The notes under the pieces: model-generated
Told to the model about the DNA's origin: nothing
Database searches by the model: none
What the model saw: the letters and a program-made list of their open reading frames with translations, nothing else
From: CAZHHH01 sp052400685
Lineage (GTDB): Bacteria; Bacteroidota; Bacteroidia; Bacteroidales; Marinilabiliaceae
Reading direction: 5' to 3' (one strand)
NCBI GenBank assembly: GCA_052400685.1
Contig: JBQTGJ010000013.1
Length of the DNA: 64,000 nt
Program-made: the position numbers and the translations under genes
Part shown: positions 1-8,975 of the stretch, in pieces
Numbering within the stretch: position 1 is the first letter of the stretch
How the letters are laid out: each line of letters begins with the position of its first letter

Positions 1-709
1 ACCTGGGATTACGACTTTTGTGATGTGCCAACAAATTATGGTGAAAAGTGGCATTATAACCACCCCATAAACCTCCATAGCCGTGGGCTCCTTTATCGTG
101 AACAGATTCGTTAAGACTTTCAGCAACAATACACCATTGCATAGTAAAATTCTCATTATTGTAAAATGAAGCACATTCATCAGTACTCCAACTCATTGAA
201 CAATGATCTATGATAATATTTTTATGGTTACGGCCCCAAATAGCATCTGACTCTGCTGCTGCTTCATCCCCCATCCTAAAGCGCATAAAGCGAATAATAA
301 CATTATCAGCGTCCACCCGTAGTGCATAATTTTTAATGGTAATACCATCACCCGGAGCTGTTTGACCTGCAATGGTTAAATCGCCATTTGAAATTTTCAA
401 TTCTCGGGATAATTCAATGACGCCACCAACCGCAAAAACAATCGTGCGAGGACCACTTTTGTCCAAAGCCCAACGTAACGTTCCTGTATCGTAAGTATCA
501 TCCAGGCGATTCACAATATATACCTCACCAGCAGCACCTCCTGTGATGTACTTACCACCACCCTCCGCACCAGGGAAGGCAGGAATCTCACTTCTGTCCG
601 GAACATACTCTTCCGTAATTTCCTCTTCTTCAACAGGCGATTTATCGTCAGAACATCCTAACGCAAAAACCATTAACAACAAAAGAATCAACAAATCAAA
701 TATTTTCAT
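1..709 (-). CDS. Pectate lyase, PL1-like, partial (cut by window edge)
   Basis: The N-terminal ~236 residues of a secreted polysaccharide lyase; the C-terminus lies beyond the left edge. The start at 709 gives a lipoprotein signal peptide ending in the lipobox ALGC, so the enzyme is probably anchored in the outer membrane. The mature part has the PL1 beta-helix landmarks seen also in the complete paralogue at 14600-16291: FPGAEGGGKY, TIAGQTAPGDG, IIRFMRFRMGD, WGRNHKNIIIDHCSMSWSTD and HHNLLAHHKSRNPR. The family cleaves polygalacturonate by beta-elimination, leaving 4,5-unsaturated ends. It differs from the paralogue mainly in being lipid-anchored at the N-terminus; whether it also carries a T9SS tail cannot be seen. 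It belongs to the pectin locus to its right. Confidence 0.88.
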   Translation of the reverse strand, partial: MKIFDLLILLLLMVFALGCSDDKSPVEEEEITEEYVPDRSEIPAFPGAEGGGKYITGGAAGEVYIVNRLDDTYDTGTLRWALDKSGPRTIVFAVGGVIELSRELKISNGDLTIAGQTAPGDGITIKNYALRVDADNVIIRFMRFRMGDEAAAESDAIWGRNHKNIIIDHCSMSWSTDECASFYNNENFTMQWCIVAESLNESVHDKGAHGYGGLWGGYNATFHHNLLAHHKSRNPR

Positions 710-790
710 TCTTAGATATTTTGTTTTTATAAAGTCGAATGTACCCCTTGCTTACCATTTTCATGAATAAACCGTGTCATCCCAAAATTA

Positions 791-825
791 AAAGAGGGAC
801 GGATAATTCCGTCCCTCCAATTTTA
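791..825 (-). terminator. Rho-independent terminator after the susC-susD-DUF4957 operon
   Basis: Perfect 10-bp stem GAGGGACGGA/TCCGTCCCTC around a TAAT loop (794-817), followed on the minus strand by TTTTAATTTT. It begins 11 bp past the stop of the DUF4957 gene and closes the operon read from the right. Confidence 0.8.
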
Positions 826-835
826 ACCCAAAATC

Positions 836-2389
836 TTAATCGATCCAATTTAAGCTTCCAATTTGATAATATATTAAATCTTCATTTGAAATGGTGAAGT
901 CACCATTCTCAGCATCTGCAAAACCGGGATCGACAGTGGTGTATTTTCCAGTATCGGTAACGGTATTCTCACTATAAAACCCTTCCGCGTTAAAATAATT
1001 ATTAGCATCCATTTCGACCACCGTAGTCGCAGATTGGTTGGAATAATAAGCGCCCGTCTCAGCAAAAATATTTTTATTAATATGAATGGCATGAGAAGCC
1101 AGACGAATATAAAGGATACGCTTTCCATCGTTTGAAACATTATAAAAAGTATTATTCTCGATGAAAAGCTCACTATTTTCTTCCGGGAAATTAGATGATC
1201 CGCCGGCGTCCATTCTAAAACAATCACGTGCCAAAGCACAATTATAAACCGTATTATTACGGAAAGTGAACTGCCGTGTCATGCCCTGACGGAAATCAAT
1301 AAAATCGCCACCGACACATTCAACATTAGCATAGGTGGTGCCAGTAATGCTAACCGACTCAATTAAAGCTACTTTACTCACGTAAAACACCCCTTTCACA
1401 TAATCAGATATTTCACAATCTTCAATTGAAACGGCAGGATAAATGTTATCAGGATCGTTATCGTCATAAACAATAACCTGATTTCCATCTGAAGTGCTAC
1501 CATTCAGAATTAATTCTCTTAAACGAAGTCCTGCACCGGATTTCATCCTAAAAACAGCACCATTAATAACAGGTTTTTCAGTAGATGAAGCACTAAACAG
1601 ACCCACCGAATTATTAATTTCAATATTACCGGCTACATCGTATACACCAGGTTCAAAAGCAATTTTTGACCCGGCCTCAGCATTTCCTATAATTGTTGCA
1701 ACATCATCGCCAGGTTGAACAACTATTGCACTTGAAAGATCAATCCATGTTTCAAAATTTAAAACACCACGTTTACTATCACCACGATACATCGTTACTG
1801 TATAGTCGGTTTCAGCTGTTAAACCTGAGATAGTAAGCTCACCGGCTGCAATCTCATCGTCGGAAATCGGACGTTTGATCTCACCGGGCATCACCCAGAA
1901 ATAATCAGCTTCTTCGCCTTCGGGCCAACTAACCGTCACGTCAAAAGTTCCGATATCAGCCTTGGTCAGGGGATTAAGAATCTGTTCAAAATCTGTGGTA
2001 AACATAGCAGCCGTCCATTTTGAATCGAGAATATCCTCTCCCACTGCTTTTACTCTAACAGCATAAGTAGTCTCGCCGTCAAAGCCCTCTACAATATAAG
2101 GCAAATCGGCATTGGTAATACCTTCTAAAACCTTAACCGACGTTCCGCTAAAATCGGTGGTATCTGCTTTATAAAATTCGACAGTATAACTAACCGCTTT
2201 AGAGTTCTTTGTCCAGTTCAACTGTACCTGTATTTGATTTTTTACACGCACCTCTAAATCTACCGGCGAGAATAGTTGGCTCACCTCCACCTCTGTAATT
2301 TCAGGATCGATATCATCGGAGCAGGCTGCGACGACCGTCAAAACCATCAATCCCAATAAAAAAACAGGAATTTTATATAATTTATTCAT
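836..2389 (-). CDS. Pectin-locus surface lipoprotein: FN3 domain plus DUF4957/DUF5123 beta-helix
   Basis: 517 residues. An N-terminal signal peptide ends in the lipobox VVAAC, followed by an acidic stretch (SDDIDPE) typical of surface-exported Bacteroidota lipoproteins. Residues ~35-210 look like two fibronectin type III-like beta-sandwiches. Residues ~215-517 form a parallel beta-helix-like region (VQPGDDVATIIGNAEAGSKI, IENNTFYNVS, ADAENGDFTI) as in DUF4957/DUF5123 proteins. These are found in pectin loci beside SusC/SusD and are related in fold to pectate lyase and chondroitinase B, but I see no clear catalytic residues. It is the third gene of the operon, 25 bp after SusD, the position of a SusE/F-type glycan-binding protein. 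Role inferred: binding pectic glycan at the cell surface. Family call fairly secure, function not. Confidence 0.75.
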   Translation of the reverse strand: MNKLYKIPVFLLGLMVLTVVAACSDDIDPEITEVEVSQLFSPVDLEVRVKNQIQVQLNWTKNSKAVSYTVEFYKADTTDFSGTSVKVLEGITNADLPYIVEGFDGETTYAVRVKAVGEDILDSKWTAAMFTTDFEQILNPLTKADIGTFDVTVSWPEGEEADYFWVMPGEIKRPISDDEIAAGELTISGLTAETDYTVTMYRGDSKRGVLNFETWIDLSSAIVVQPGDDVATIIGNAEAGSKIAFEPGVYDVAGNIEINNSVGLFSASSTEKPVINGAVFRMKSGAGLRLRELILNGSTSDGNQVIVYDDNDPDNIYPAVSIEDCEISDYVKGVFYVSKVALIESVSITGTTYANVECVGGDFIDFRQGMTRQFTFRNNTVYNCALARDCFRMDAGGSSNFPEENSELFIENNTFYNVSNDGKRILYIRLASHAIHINKNIFAETGAYYSNQSATTVVEMDANNYFNAEGFYSENTVTDTGKYTTVDPGFADAENGDFTISNEDLIYYQIGSLNWID

Positions 2390-2414
2390 TGCTTAAAATT
2401 TTCGGGGTTCATAA

Positions 2415-4217
2415 TTAATTAAAACCATAACCATCGTTATTCAACATGCCATTACTGGTATCAATAAATGTCTGCCAGATTGGCCAGTACTGTTGAGCAT
2501 CAGGATCTTTCATATATAAAGCGTCCCAATACGTAATTTTATCGTCACTTGACACCATTGTCCATGTTTTATTTTCGGTATAACCGCCATCAGCACCTTT
2601 ATCATCGGTATCGCCAAATTCAAGGCCATATATATCGAGTGTTTCACCATCGTCCATCGTTTTGTAATATATTTTTTCGGGCAACGACGCATACATCCCT
2701 TCGCGATTTTCGAGCTGTTGTAATTTGGTCTTTGTCTCAGCCAATTTCTCACCCAAAAGATTCCAACGAATCAAATCTGATTTACGCAACATCTCGCCTG
2801 CGAATTCAAACCCCCGTTCATTAACAATAGCGTTAAAAAAGGCGTCCTTACTGGCCGTTGCCTGCGTCATAAAAGCGTCAACTTTTTCCGGATTTTCGGA
2901 AAAAGCTCTTTCCCGCACCTCACGTAAATAAGGCGCTGCATCGTCCGGGCCATCCAATTCATTAATTGCTTCAGCCAACATTAACAGCACATCCGAATAA
3001 CGCATATAAATCCAATTCAAACCATCATCATTAGGTGCGGTAACGCGGCGACCCGCTTCTTCAAACAACCACTCATAACGAAATTTCCCAAAATACCATT
3101 TCCCCAAACTGGTTGGAACCTGCATGCCTTCATTCCATTCATAAGGGATACAGGTAATATCCCGACGTACATCATCTTTGTCATAATCGTAAAAAAGAAC
3201 CGGATTCGGGCCATCGGTTCCGCCTTTTGCCTGCCCGGTATAATTATCAACTGTGACGTGTTTTACGCCCAAATCATAAATAACACGACCACGCCCCTCA
3301 TTAAAAGGTATTTCCCATAATATTTCTTTACCGGCCACATAATCTTCACGGTGAAGAGATCGGAATACACCTTCAAAAGTCTCGAGAGAAGCCGTTTCGC
3401 TCAAATAGATATCCATGCACTCATCTTTTACTATCTGATACATTTTTTCGGGGGCTAAATCAGGATCAACACTGCGACGTACTGTTCCATCGGCACGTAA
3501 GCCATAGCCACCGGCAGCCAGCGCCAAACGCGCTCTTAATCCTTTAACAAAGGCTTTGTTGATTCGCTGGGTTGTCGTGGTAACCTCAGTTTCACCCGGC
3601 CATGCAACAAGGTCAGCAGCCTCATCCAGATCAGCCAACAATTGTTTGTAAATCACATCTCTGTCTGAGCGAGGTAAATAGATCGTTTCGGCATTAACGG
3701 GCTCAAAACGGGCCGGAACATCTCCCCATGCTTTAAGTAAATCGTTGTAAATAACGGCGCGTAAAGTTAGTACCTCGCCAAGAATCTGGGCCATGTCCGG
3801 ATCATTTTCAACGTCACCGTACAACCGCAAGCCCCGAATGGCAATATTGGCTCGTTCGATCCCTTCATAAAACTTAGCCCAGGCATTATTTTCGGTATCC
3901 ATTTGGCCATTGTTTGCATTAGTGTTATAATTAGACAAACGCGCCTTGTCTTCGTCAATATTCTTAAGAGAATTATAGACCTCAACATCAGTATTCATAC
4001 CATAGTAAACCAAATAACGACCACGGTATGAATTTGTTTCGCCAAAAGAATGTATAATACCGGCCAAAGCACCCTCGGCCAAACTCTGATTTGAAAAAAT
4101 GACCGATTCTTCCAGCGTAGATTTTGTCTCCACCTCAAGGGTATCTTCACAGGCACTCATGCCACCGACAAGAAACACCCCCATCAATATTCTATATATA
4201 AAGCTTTTAATTTTCAT
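2415..4217 (-). CDS. SusD/RagB-family outer-membrane glycan-binding lipoprotein (pectin locus)
   Basis: 600 residues, normal for a SusD homologue. The signal peptide ends in the lipobox GGMSAC. The SusD-like N-terminal region (ALAGIIHSFGETNSY, NNAWAKFYEGIERANIAIRG, GEVLTLRAVIYNDLLKAWGD) and the C-terminal RagB motifs (YMRYSDVLLMLAEAINEL, NERGFEFAGEMLRKSDLIRW) are all present. SusD proteins form the lid of the paired SusC channel and capture oligosaccharides for import. It starts 12 bp after the SusC stop and is clearly co-transcribed with it. Pectin-derived oligosaccharide is inferred as ligand from the surrounding enzymes. Confidence 0.95.
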   Translation of the reverse strand: MKIKSFIYRILMGVFLVGGMSACEDTLEVETKSTLEESVIFSNQSLAEGALAGIIHSFGETNSYRGRYLVYYGMNTDVEVYNSLKNIDEDKARLSNYNTNANNGQMDTENNAWAKFYEGIERANIAIRGLRLYGDVENDPDMAQILGEVLTLRAVIYNDLLKAWGDVPARFEPVNAETIYLPRSDRDVIYKQLLADLDEAADLVAWPGETEVTTTTQRINKAFVKGLRARLALAAGGYGLRADGTVRRSVDPDLAPEKMYQIVKDECMDIYLSETASLETFEGVFRSLHREDYVAGKEILWEIPFNEGRGRVIYDLGVKHVTVDNYTGQAKGGTDGPNPVLFYDYDKDDVRRDITCIPYEWNEGMQVPTSLGKWYFGKFRYEWLFEEAGRRVTAPNDDGLNWIYMRYSDVLLMLAEAINELDGPDDAAPYLREVRERAFSENPEKVDAFMTQATASKDAFFNAIVNERGFEFAGEMLRKSDLIRWNLLGEKLAETKTKLQQLENREGMYASLPEKIYYKTMDDGETLDIYGLEFGDTDDKGADGGYTENKTWTMVSSDDKITYWDALYMKDPDAQQYWPIWQTFIDTSNGMLNNDGYGFN

Positions 4218-4229
4218 AATGTACTATAA

Positions 4230-7200
4230 TTAGAAAGTTAAATTCATACCCACCACAAACGAACGGCTCTTAGGATAAGCCGAATAATCAACACCCGGTG
4301 TTAATTGAGTCTTACGACGGGTTGACACCTCAGGATCAAAACCTGAATAATTGGTCCATAACCAGAGGTTGTAACCACTGGCATAAAAACGAAGATTACT
4401 GATTCCAACCCTCTTAACCAAATCAGATGGCAAGGTATAGCCCAATGTCAAGGTATTCAATCGAAGGAATGAACCATCTTCAACCGCCCAGTCAGAGAAC
4501 ACAAAACGACTCATATAAGGCGACCACATCGTTGTATTTTGATTCATTTCGGCCAACTGCACGGGATCATTGCTTATGGTACCATCAGATAATAGATTCG
4601 TCCATCTCTTGCCGTCCGCCATGGTCGTTATCATATTCCGGGAGTGATACTTACTGGTAGAAGTATACTCTATTTTATTGGCATTATAAACGTCATTGCC
4701 ATAACTCCAGTTAAAAGCAGCCGATAAATCAAAACCATAAGCCCTTGCATTAATGGTTAAACCGCCGGTATTAAGCGGATTGGCATCACCAATAATAGTC
4801 CGGTCGTCAGCGTCGACAATCGTCTCATCACCACCTGCATTTTTCAGCTTCATGGTACCGGGACGCACGGTCCCAACAATAGGAGAACTATCAACCACAC
4901 CATCTTTCAGCACCCAGACACCATCAATATAACCTTCAAAGTCGTCCACTTCATAACGACCATCATTCAAATACCCATACATGGCGCCAACAGAGCCATC
5001 TTTAGTCACATAATAATCGGCTCCTATTTCTGAAGAAGCCCAACCTGAAGTTCCGGTAAAGGAATCCATTAGTCCTAAGGAGACAATTTTATTGCGATTA
5101 AACCCGATATTACCGCTAAAGCTTAAACCAAAATCAGGCAAATCCAAAGCGATCCAATTAACAGAAACTTCCAACCCCTGATTTTGTGTCTCACCCATAT
5201 TTCGATACTGGTTATCGTAACCGGAACCAGGTGTTAAGAACTGTATTAATAAATCCTCGGTTGTATTTCGATACAATTCCAGCGAGCCATTCAACCGACC
5301 GCTTAAAATAGTATAATCCAATCCGATATTACGTGTAATGGTTGTCTCCCATTTCAAATCGGGGTTGGCCATAGTCTTCGAAGCTGCCCAGTAACTATCG
5401 TAGCCATCGACATAATTAGTTGTTTTAACTTCTAAAGTCTGCACCAACTGGCCTGACGGAATATTATTATTACCGGCCGTACCATAGCTCAAACGAAGTT
5501 TCAAATCATCCAGCCAGGTTTTAACCCCATCCATAAATGGTTCGGAGGTAATACGCCATGCCACAGCGGCAGAAGGGAAATACCCCCAGCGGTTGTCTTT
5601 CGAAAACTTGGAAGACCCATCAGCTCTGAATGTAGCACTCAATAAATATTTATCCTGAAAGGAATAGTTCGTTCGACCAAAATAAGATAACAACACATCA
5701 TCAGGACTTAAATAATTTTCAATTGAATGAGCTTTGCCTTGAGCTGAGAACGATCTGGCATCATCAAAGGTAAACGCCATTGGGAAACCATGAACAATAG
5801 TCGTATGCTCTTCCTGCTTGCGTATGATGTATTCCTGACCAACCAGCACACTCAACCGATGCTCTGCCGCTAAAAGATTATCAAAACTATAATTAACCGT
5901 ATTTGTATTTCTAAAAGTCTGACGTTCCTGCTTATCAAACTCAATGGCCGGCATTCCTTTATAGTCGGCATCCGGTCGGTCTTTCACATAATAAGTCGTA
6001 ACGCCGTAAAACCGGTCATCGGAACGTCGGTAATCGTCCAGACCAACATCTGTTTTAATCGTTAAATTATCTATCATCTCCCAACTCGCGCTACCGTTCA
6101 TATTATAACTTTTACGCTTTTGCAAGCGATCATTATCGGCCAAGGCTTGAACAGGGTGATACAGACTAAAAGTTTGGTCTTCCTCATCATTGTCTGTTAA
6201 TCCGGGAACAGGGAAAGGTGGATAAATCATGGCATATTTCAGACGGGAGTCGGCCGAGGAGACTTCATTCTGCTCATTGGCACCGCCTCCTTCAATTTCG
6301 ATATCGGAATAACGAATTGAAAAATCCAATTTCACCTTTTTATGAGGCCGATTAGTCAGCTTTAGAGTCAAATTATCCCGCTTATAGCTTGACATTTGCA
6401 TTATCGCCTTATCATCAATATGACCGTAGTTAAAAGCATAGGCTGTTTTATCATTCCCGCCAGTAATGCTGAGGTTGTGATTAAAAGTAAAACCGGTGCG
6501 TCCAAAAACTTGATCCTGCCAGTCATTACCATTCACTTCCTTATAAAGATCCATATCCTGATAATTACCAAAATAATCGGTATACTTCTCAGGCTCACCT
6601 GCCAGTTGAGCCCTTTCATACTGCCACTTCACATAATCGTACGAATCAAGAACGTCCAGTTTATTGGCCATTTTTTTCCAGGCAGCGTAAGCATTATAAT
6701 TCACCGAAACTTTGCCTTCTGCGCCCCGTTTTGTTGTGATAATAATAACACCATTGGCTCCACGAGAACCATAAATAGCTGTAGATGAAGCATCTTTCAA
6801 CACGTCGATTGACTCAATATCAGAAGGCGCAATATCAGAAATAGTTTCCACCGGAAAACCATCCACAATTAGCAGAGGTGTATTATCGCCGGTAATGGAG
6901 CCGCCGCCTCGAACCCTGATTTTCATTTCAGCATCGGGTGATCCTTCGGTGGTCGTGATCTGAACACCGGCTAGTTTACCTGTTATAGCCTCAGCAGCCG
7001 AAGCCACCGGTATTGCTTGGAGCGCTTCACCGCTTACCGAGGCCACTGAGCCAGTGATGTCACGTTTCTTAACTGTTCCATAGCCAATGGCCACCACTTC
7101 TTCCAACCCTATGGAAGAAGACTCCAATGACACATTTATGGTAGATTGTGTTCCCACAGCCACCTCCTTTTCTTTAAACCCAATAAACCGAAAGGTTAAA

Positions 7201-7424
7201 ACAGCTCCCGGAGCATTGGATACCTCCAAACTGTAGTTTCCATCAAAATCGGAAACAGTACCATTGGTAGTGCCTCTAATAATAATATTTACACCTGGCA
7301 GGGGTTCACCGTCAGTGTCCGTGATCCTCCCACTAACCAGCCTGCTTTCCTGAGCATACATGGATAATCCAAAGATCCATGCACCTAACAGAAACAACAT
7401 ACGATAAAAGTTTCTTTTTCTCAT
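4230..7424 (-). CDS. SusC/RagA-family TonB-dependent outer-membrane transporter (pectin locus)
   Basis: 1064 residues. Signal peptide (residues 1-24), then a carboxypeptidase-regulatory-like domain (VSGRITDTDGEPLPGVNI, ~30-110), a TonB plug domain (IKVRVRGGGSI-type segment, LLIVDGFPVE, IESIDVLKDASSTAIYGSRG) and a 22-strand barrel region ending in an aromatic residue (VVGMNLTF) as expected for BAM-dependent barrels. There is no N-terminal STN domain, so it should not signal through a FecR/sigma pair; regulation more likely comes from the hybrid two-component protein at 16841-21286. First gene of susC-susD-DUF4957. It should import oligogalacturonides or rhamnogalacturonan fragments; the substrate is inferred from context. 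Confidence 0.95.
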   Translation of the reverse strand: MRKRNFYRMLFLLGAWIFGLSMYAQESRLVSGRITDTDGEPLPGVNIIIRGTTNGTVSDFDGNYSLEVSNAPGAVLTFRFIGFKEKEVAVGTQSTINVSLESSSIGLEEVVAIGYGTVKKRDITGSVASVSGEALQAIPVASAAEAITGKLAGVQITTTEGSPDAEMKIRVRGGGSITGDNTPLLIVDGFPVETISDIAPSDIESIDVLKDASSTAIYGSRGANGVIIITTKRGAEGKVSVNYNAYAAWKKMANKLDVLDSYDYVKWQYERAQLAGEPEKYTDYFGNYQDMDLYKEVNGNDWQDQVFGRTGFTFNHNLSITGGNDKTAYAFNYGHIDDKAIMQMSSYKRDNLTLKLTNRPHKKVKLDFSIRYSDIEIEGGGANEQNEVSSADSRLKYAMIYPPFPVPGLTDNDEEDQTFSLYHPVQALADNDRLQKRKSYNMNGSASWEMIDNLTIKTDVGLDDYRRSDDRFYGVTTYYVKDRPDADYKGMPAIEFDKQERQTFRNTNTVNYSFDNLLAAEHRLSVLVGQEYIIRKQEEHTTIVHGFPMAFTFDDARSFSAQGKAHSIENYLSPDDVLLSYFGRTNYSFQDKYLLSATFRADGSSKFSKDNRWGYFPSAAVAWRITSEPFMDGVKTWLDDLKLRLSYGTAGNNNIPSGQLVQTLEVKTTNYVDGYDSYWAASKTMANPDLKWETTITRNIGLDYTILSGRLNGSLELYRNTTEDLLIQFLTPGSGYDNQYRNMGETQNQGLEVSVNWIALDLPDFGLSFSGNIGFNRNKIVSLGLMDSFTGTSGWASSEIGADYYVTKDGSVGAMYGYLNDGRYEVDDFEGYIDGVWVLKDGVVDSSPIVGTVRPGTMKLKNAGGDETIVDADDRTIIGDANPLNTGGLTINARAYGFDLSAAFNWSYGNDVYNANKIEYTSTSKYHSRNMITTMADGKRWTNLLSDGTISNDPVQLAEMNQNTTMWSPYMSRFVFSDWAVEDGSFLRLNTLTLGYTLPSDLVKRVGISNLRFYASGYNLWLWTNYSGFDPEVSTRRKTQLTPGVDYSAYPKSRSFVVGMNLTF

Positions 7425-7743
7425 AGCAATTATGACTTAGATGTATTAATTAAATTTAAACTGATATCTACTCGTACTCACTTTGTGTTTAATCAATATG
7501 ATATATCGGCAAGAGTAACAATCGTTAACTTATTATGTGCAATTTATACACAAATAAACTCCCAGACCGTAGATAGACTATCGAAAAAACCGTTACAAAT
7601 CATCAACACAGACCTGACACAAAATAACAAAACACTATTTTTCAATATAATACAACAGAATCAATAATCGTCACAAAAAAAATCATTTATTAAGACTATC
7701 ATGTCTCATACAACGAAAACACTCGCAGAATGAATACATAAAT
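7425..7743. other. Intergenic region upstream of pectin susC
   Basis: AT-rich leader and promoter region of the susC operon. It holds the near-palindrome GTAACAATCGTTAAC at about 7515-7529, which resembles the AACA-n-TGTT words before other genes of this locus. I see no full TAnnTTTG element here. The small plus-strand ORF 7485-7667 has no supporting features. Confidence 0.4.
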
Positions 7744-7781
7744 AAAAATCCACCACCGGAATACTCCGGTGGTGGATTTTT
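7744..7781 (-). terminator. Strong bidirectional rho-independent terminator
   Basis: A 17-bp perfect stem AAAAATCCACCACCGGA/TCCGGTGGTGGATTTTT with an ATAC loop. It sits 21 bp downstream of the CE12 esterase stop and separates that transcription unit from susC. Confidence 0.92.
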
Positions 7782-7801
7782 AAGGCACGTCAGCCCAAAA
7801 A

Positions 7802-8551
7802 TTAGTCTTTCAAAAAAGCAGCTAAATCAGGAACCTTGGTCTCTATTTCTTTCTTTACTATATCGCAAACTTTACAAGCGCCATAGGGCGATAAATGGGT
7901 ATTATCAATTCGGGGTTTGCTCATATTAGTATATTCCAGAGTATCGATATGCAAATACAATTTTTCAGATAACGACTCTCCAAAACGACTAACCATTTCG
8001 CGGGTACCCTGATTCAAGTCGAACAAAATAACCTCCATCTCATTGGCCACATTACGCATAGCCTGCGGATAATCGCCATGTGTAGGGACCAACTCACCGT
8101 CCACAAACTTACGACGAACAATAGGTGTTGCCAAAATGGGCGTAGCGTCTTTGGCCCGAACATCGCCCACAAAACGACGCAGATTGTCGGCATAGGTTGT
8201 GTTAGCTTCAGCATAACGATCGGGCGACTTAACTTTCGAGTCGTTGTGCCCAAATTCAATAATGACGTAATCGCCCGGCTGAACCTTAACCAAAAGACTG
8301 TCCCACCGGCCTTCGTCAATAAAACTCTTGGTACTACGACCATTACGGGCATGATTGTCTACCTTCACCCCTTCATTAAAATAAAGCGGCAACATCTGAC
8401 CCCAGCCTTTTTCTGGGTTTCCATCTTTAAACGGTTTATTGGCCATAGTTGAATCACCCGCCAAAAAAACAGTAATATCCTTCTTGTCTGTCTGACAAGC
8501 TATCGCTGTCATTAACAAAAAAGAAACAGTTAACAAATTAAAAATTTTCAT
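7802..8551 (-). CDS. Rhamnogalacturonan acetylesterase-like SGNH hydrolase (CE12)
   Basis: 249 residues from the ATG at 8551, chosen over an upstream ATG at 8578 because it puts the signal peptide and lipobox (LMTAIAC) at the N-terminus. SGNH landmarks: block I AGDSTMA with the nucleophilic Ser, the block III segment IEFGHNDSK with Asn, and the C-terminal DNTHLSPYG supplying Asp and His. The layout matches rhamnogalacturonan acetylesterases, which remove acetyl groups from GalA in pectin hairy regions so that lyases and hydrolases can act. It stands alone between a strong terminator and a 424-bp intergenic region but in the same orientation as the rest of the locus. Confidence 0.87.
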   Translation of the reverse strand: MKIFNLLTVSFLLMTAIACQTDKKDITVFLAGDSTMANKPFKDGNPEKGWGQMLPLYFNEGVKVDNHARNGRSTKSFIDEGRWDSLLVKVQPGDYVIIEFGHNDSKVKSPDRYAEANTTYADNLRRFVGDVRAKDATPILATPIVRRKFVDGELVPTHGDYPQAMRNVANEMEVILFDLNQGTREMVSRFGESLSEKLYLHIDTLEYTNMSKPRIDNTHLSPYGACKVCDIVKKEIETKVPDLAAFLKD

Positions 8552-8975
8552 TGTCGATAAAATACGATTACAAAACACTATTATAAGGTAAAAATCTATT
8601 ATTCATTTAAATAATCAAGCCGCAAGAACTTTACTATCGTACTCAGATGGTGTTTATTTTTTATGGTATTTATGATCCGATGCAATCCAGCTACAGCAAA
8701 AAGAAATACACTAAAACTTTTGAAATGAACCCTGACACCAATAAATGGTCATATTGAGGACAGCATAGCACAATAGTTATACTTAGAAACAGAGTCAAAT
8801 TAAAAACTTTTAAACTGGAAATGCAATATAACAGAGAAATTTTAATAACAACTTTCCCCTGTTATACTGCACACCTAACAAGAACTTCCAATTCTAAAAA
8901 TTGCGTAGTTCTACAAACCTTGTAACATAAAACACAATCCCGGCCTTTCATCGCCAGACCACTAAAAAATCACTA
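8552..8975. other. Intergenic region between GH28 and CE12 genes
   Basis: No gene seen. 8718-8775 contains a degraded, reverse-oriented copy of the ~100-bp dispersed repeat described at 31701-31800 (shared core read on the minus strand: TATGCTGTCCTCAATATG, then CCATTTAT). The promoter of the CE12 gene should lie here, but no convincing TAnnTTTG box was found. Confidence 0.45.

Noticed and set aside
7485..7667. Plus-strand ORF of 60 codons upstream of susC
   Set aside because: Lies in the promoter region, no ribosome-binding site or protein features.
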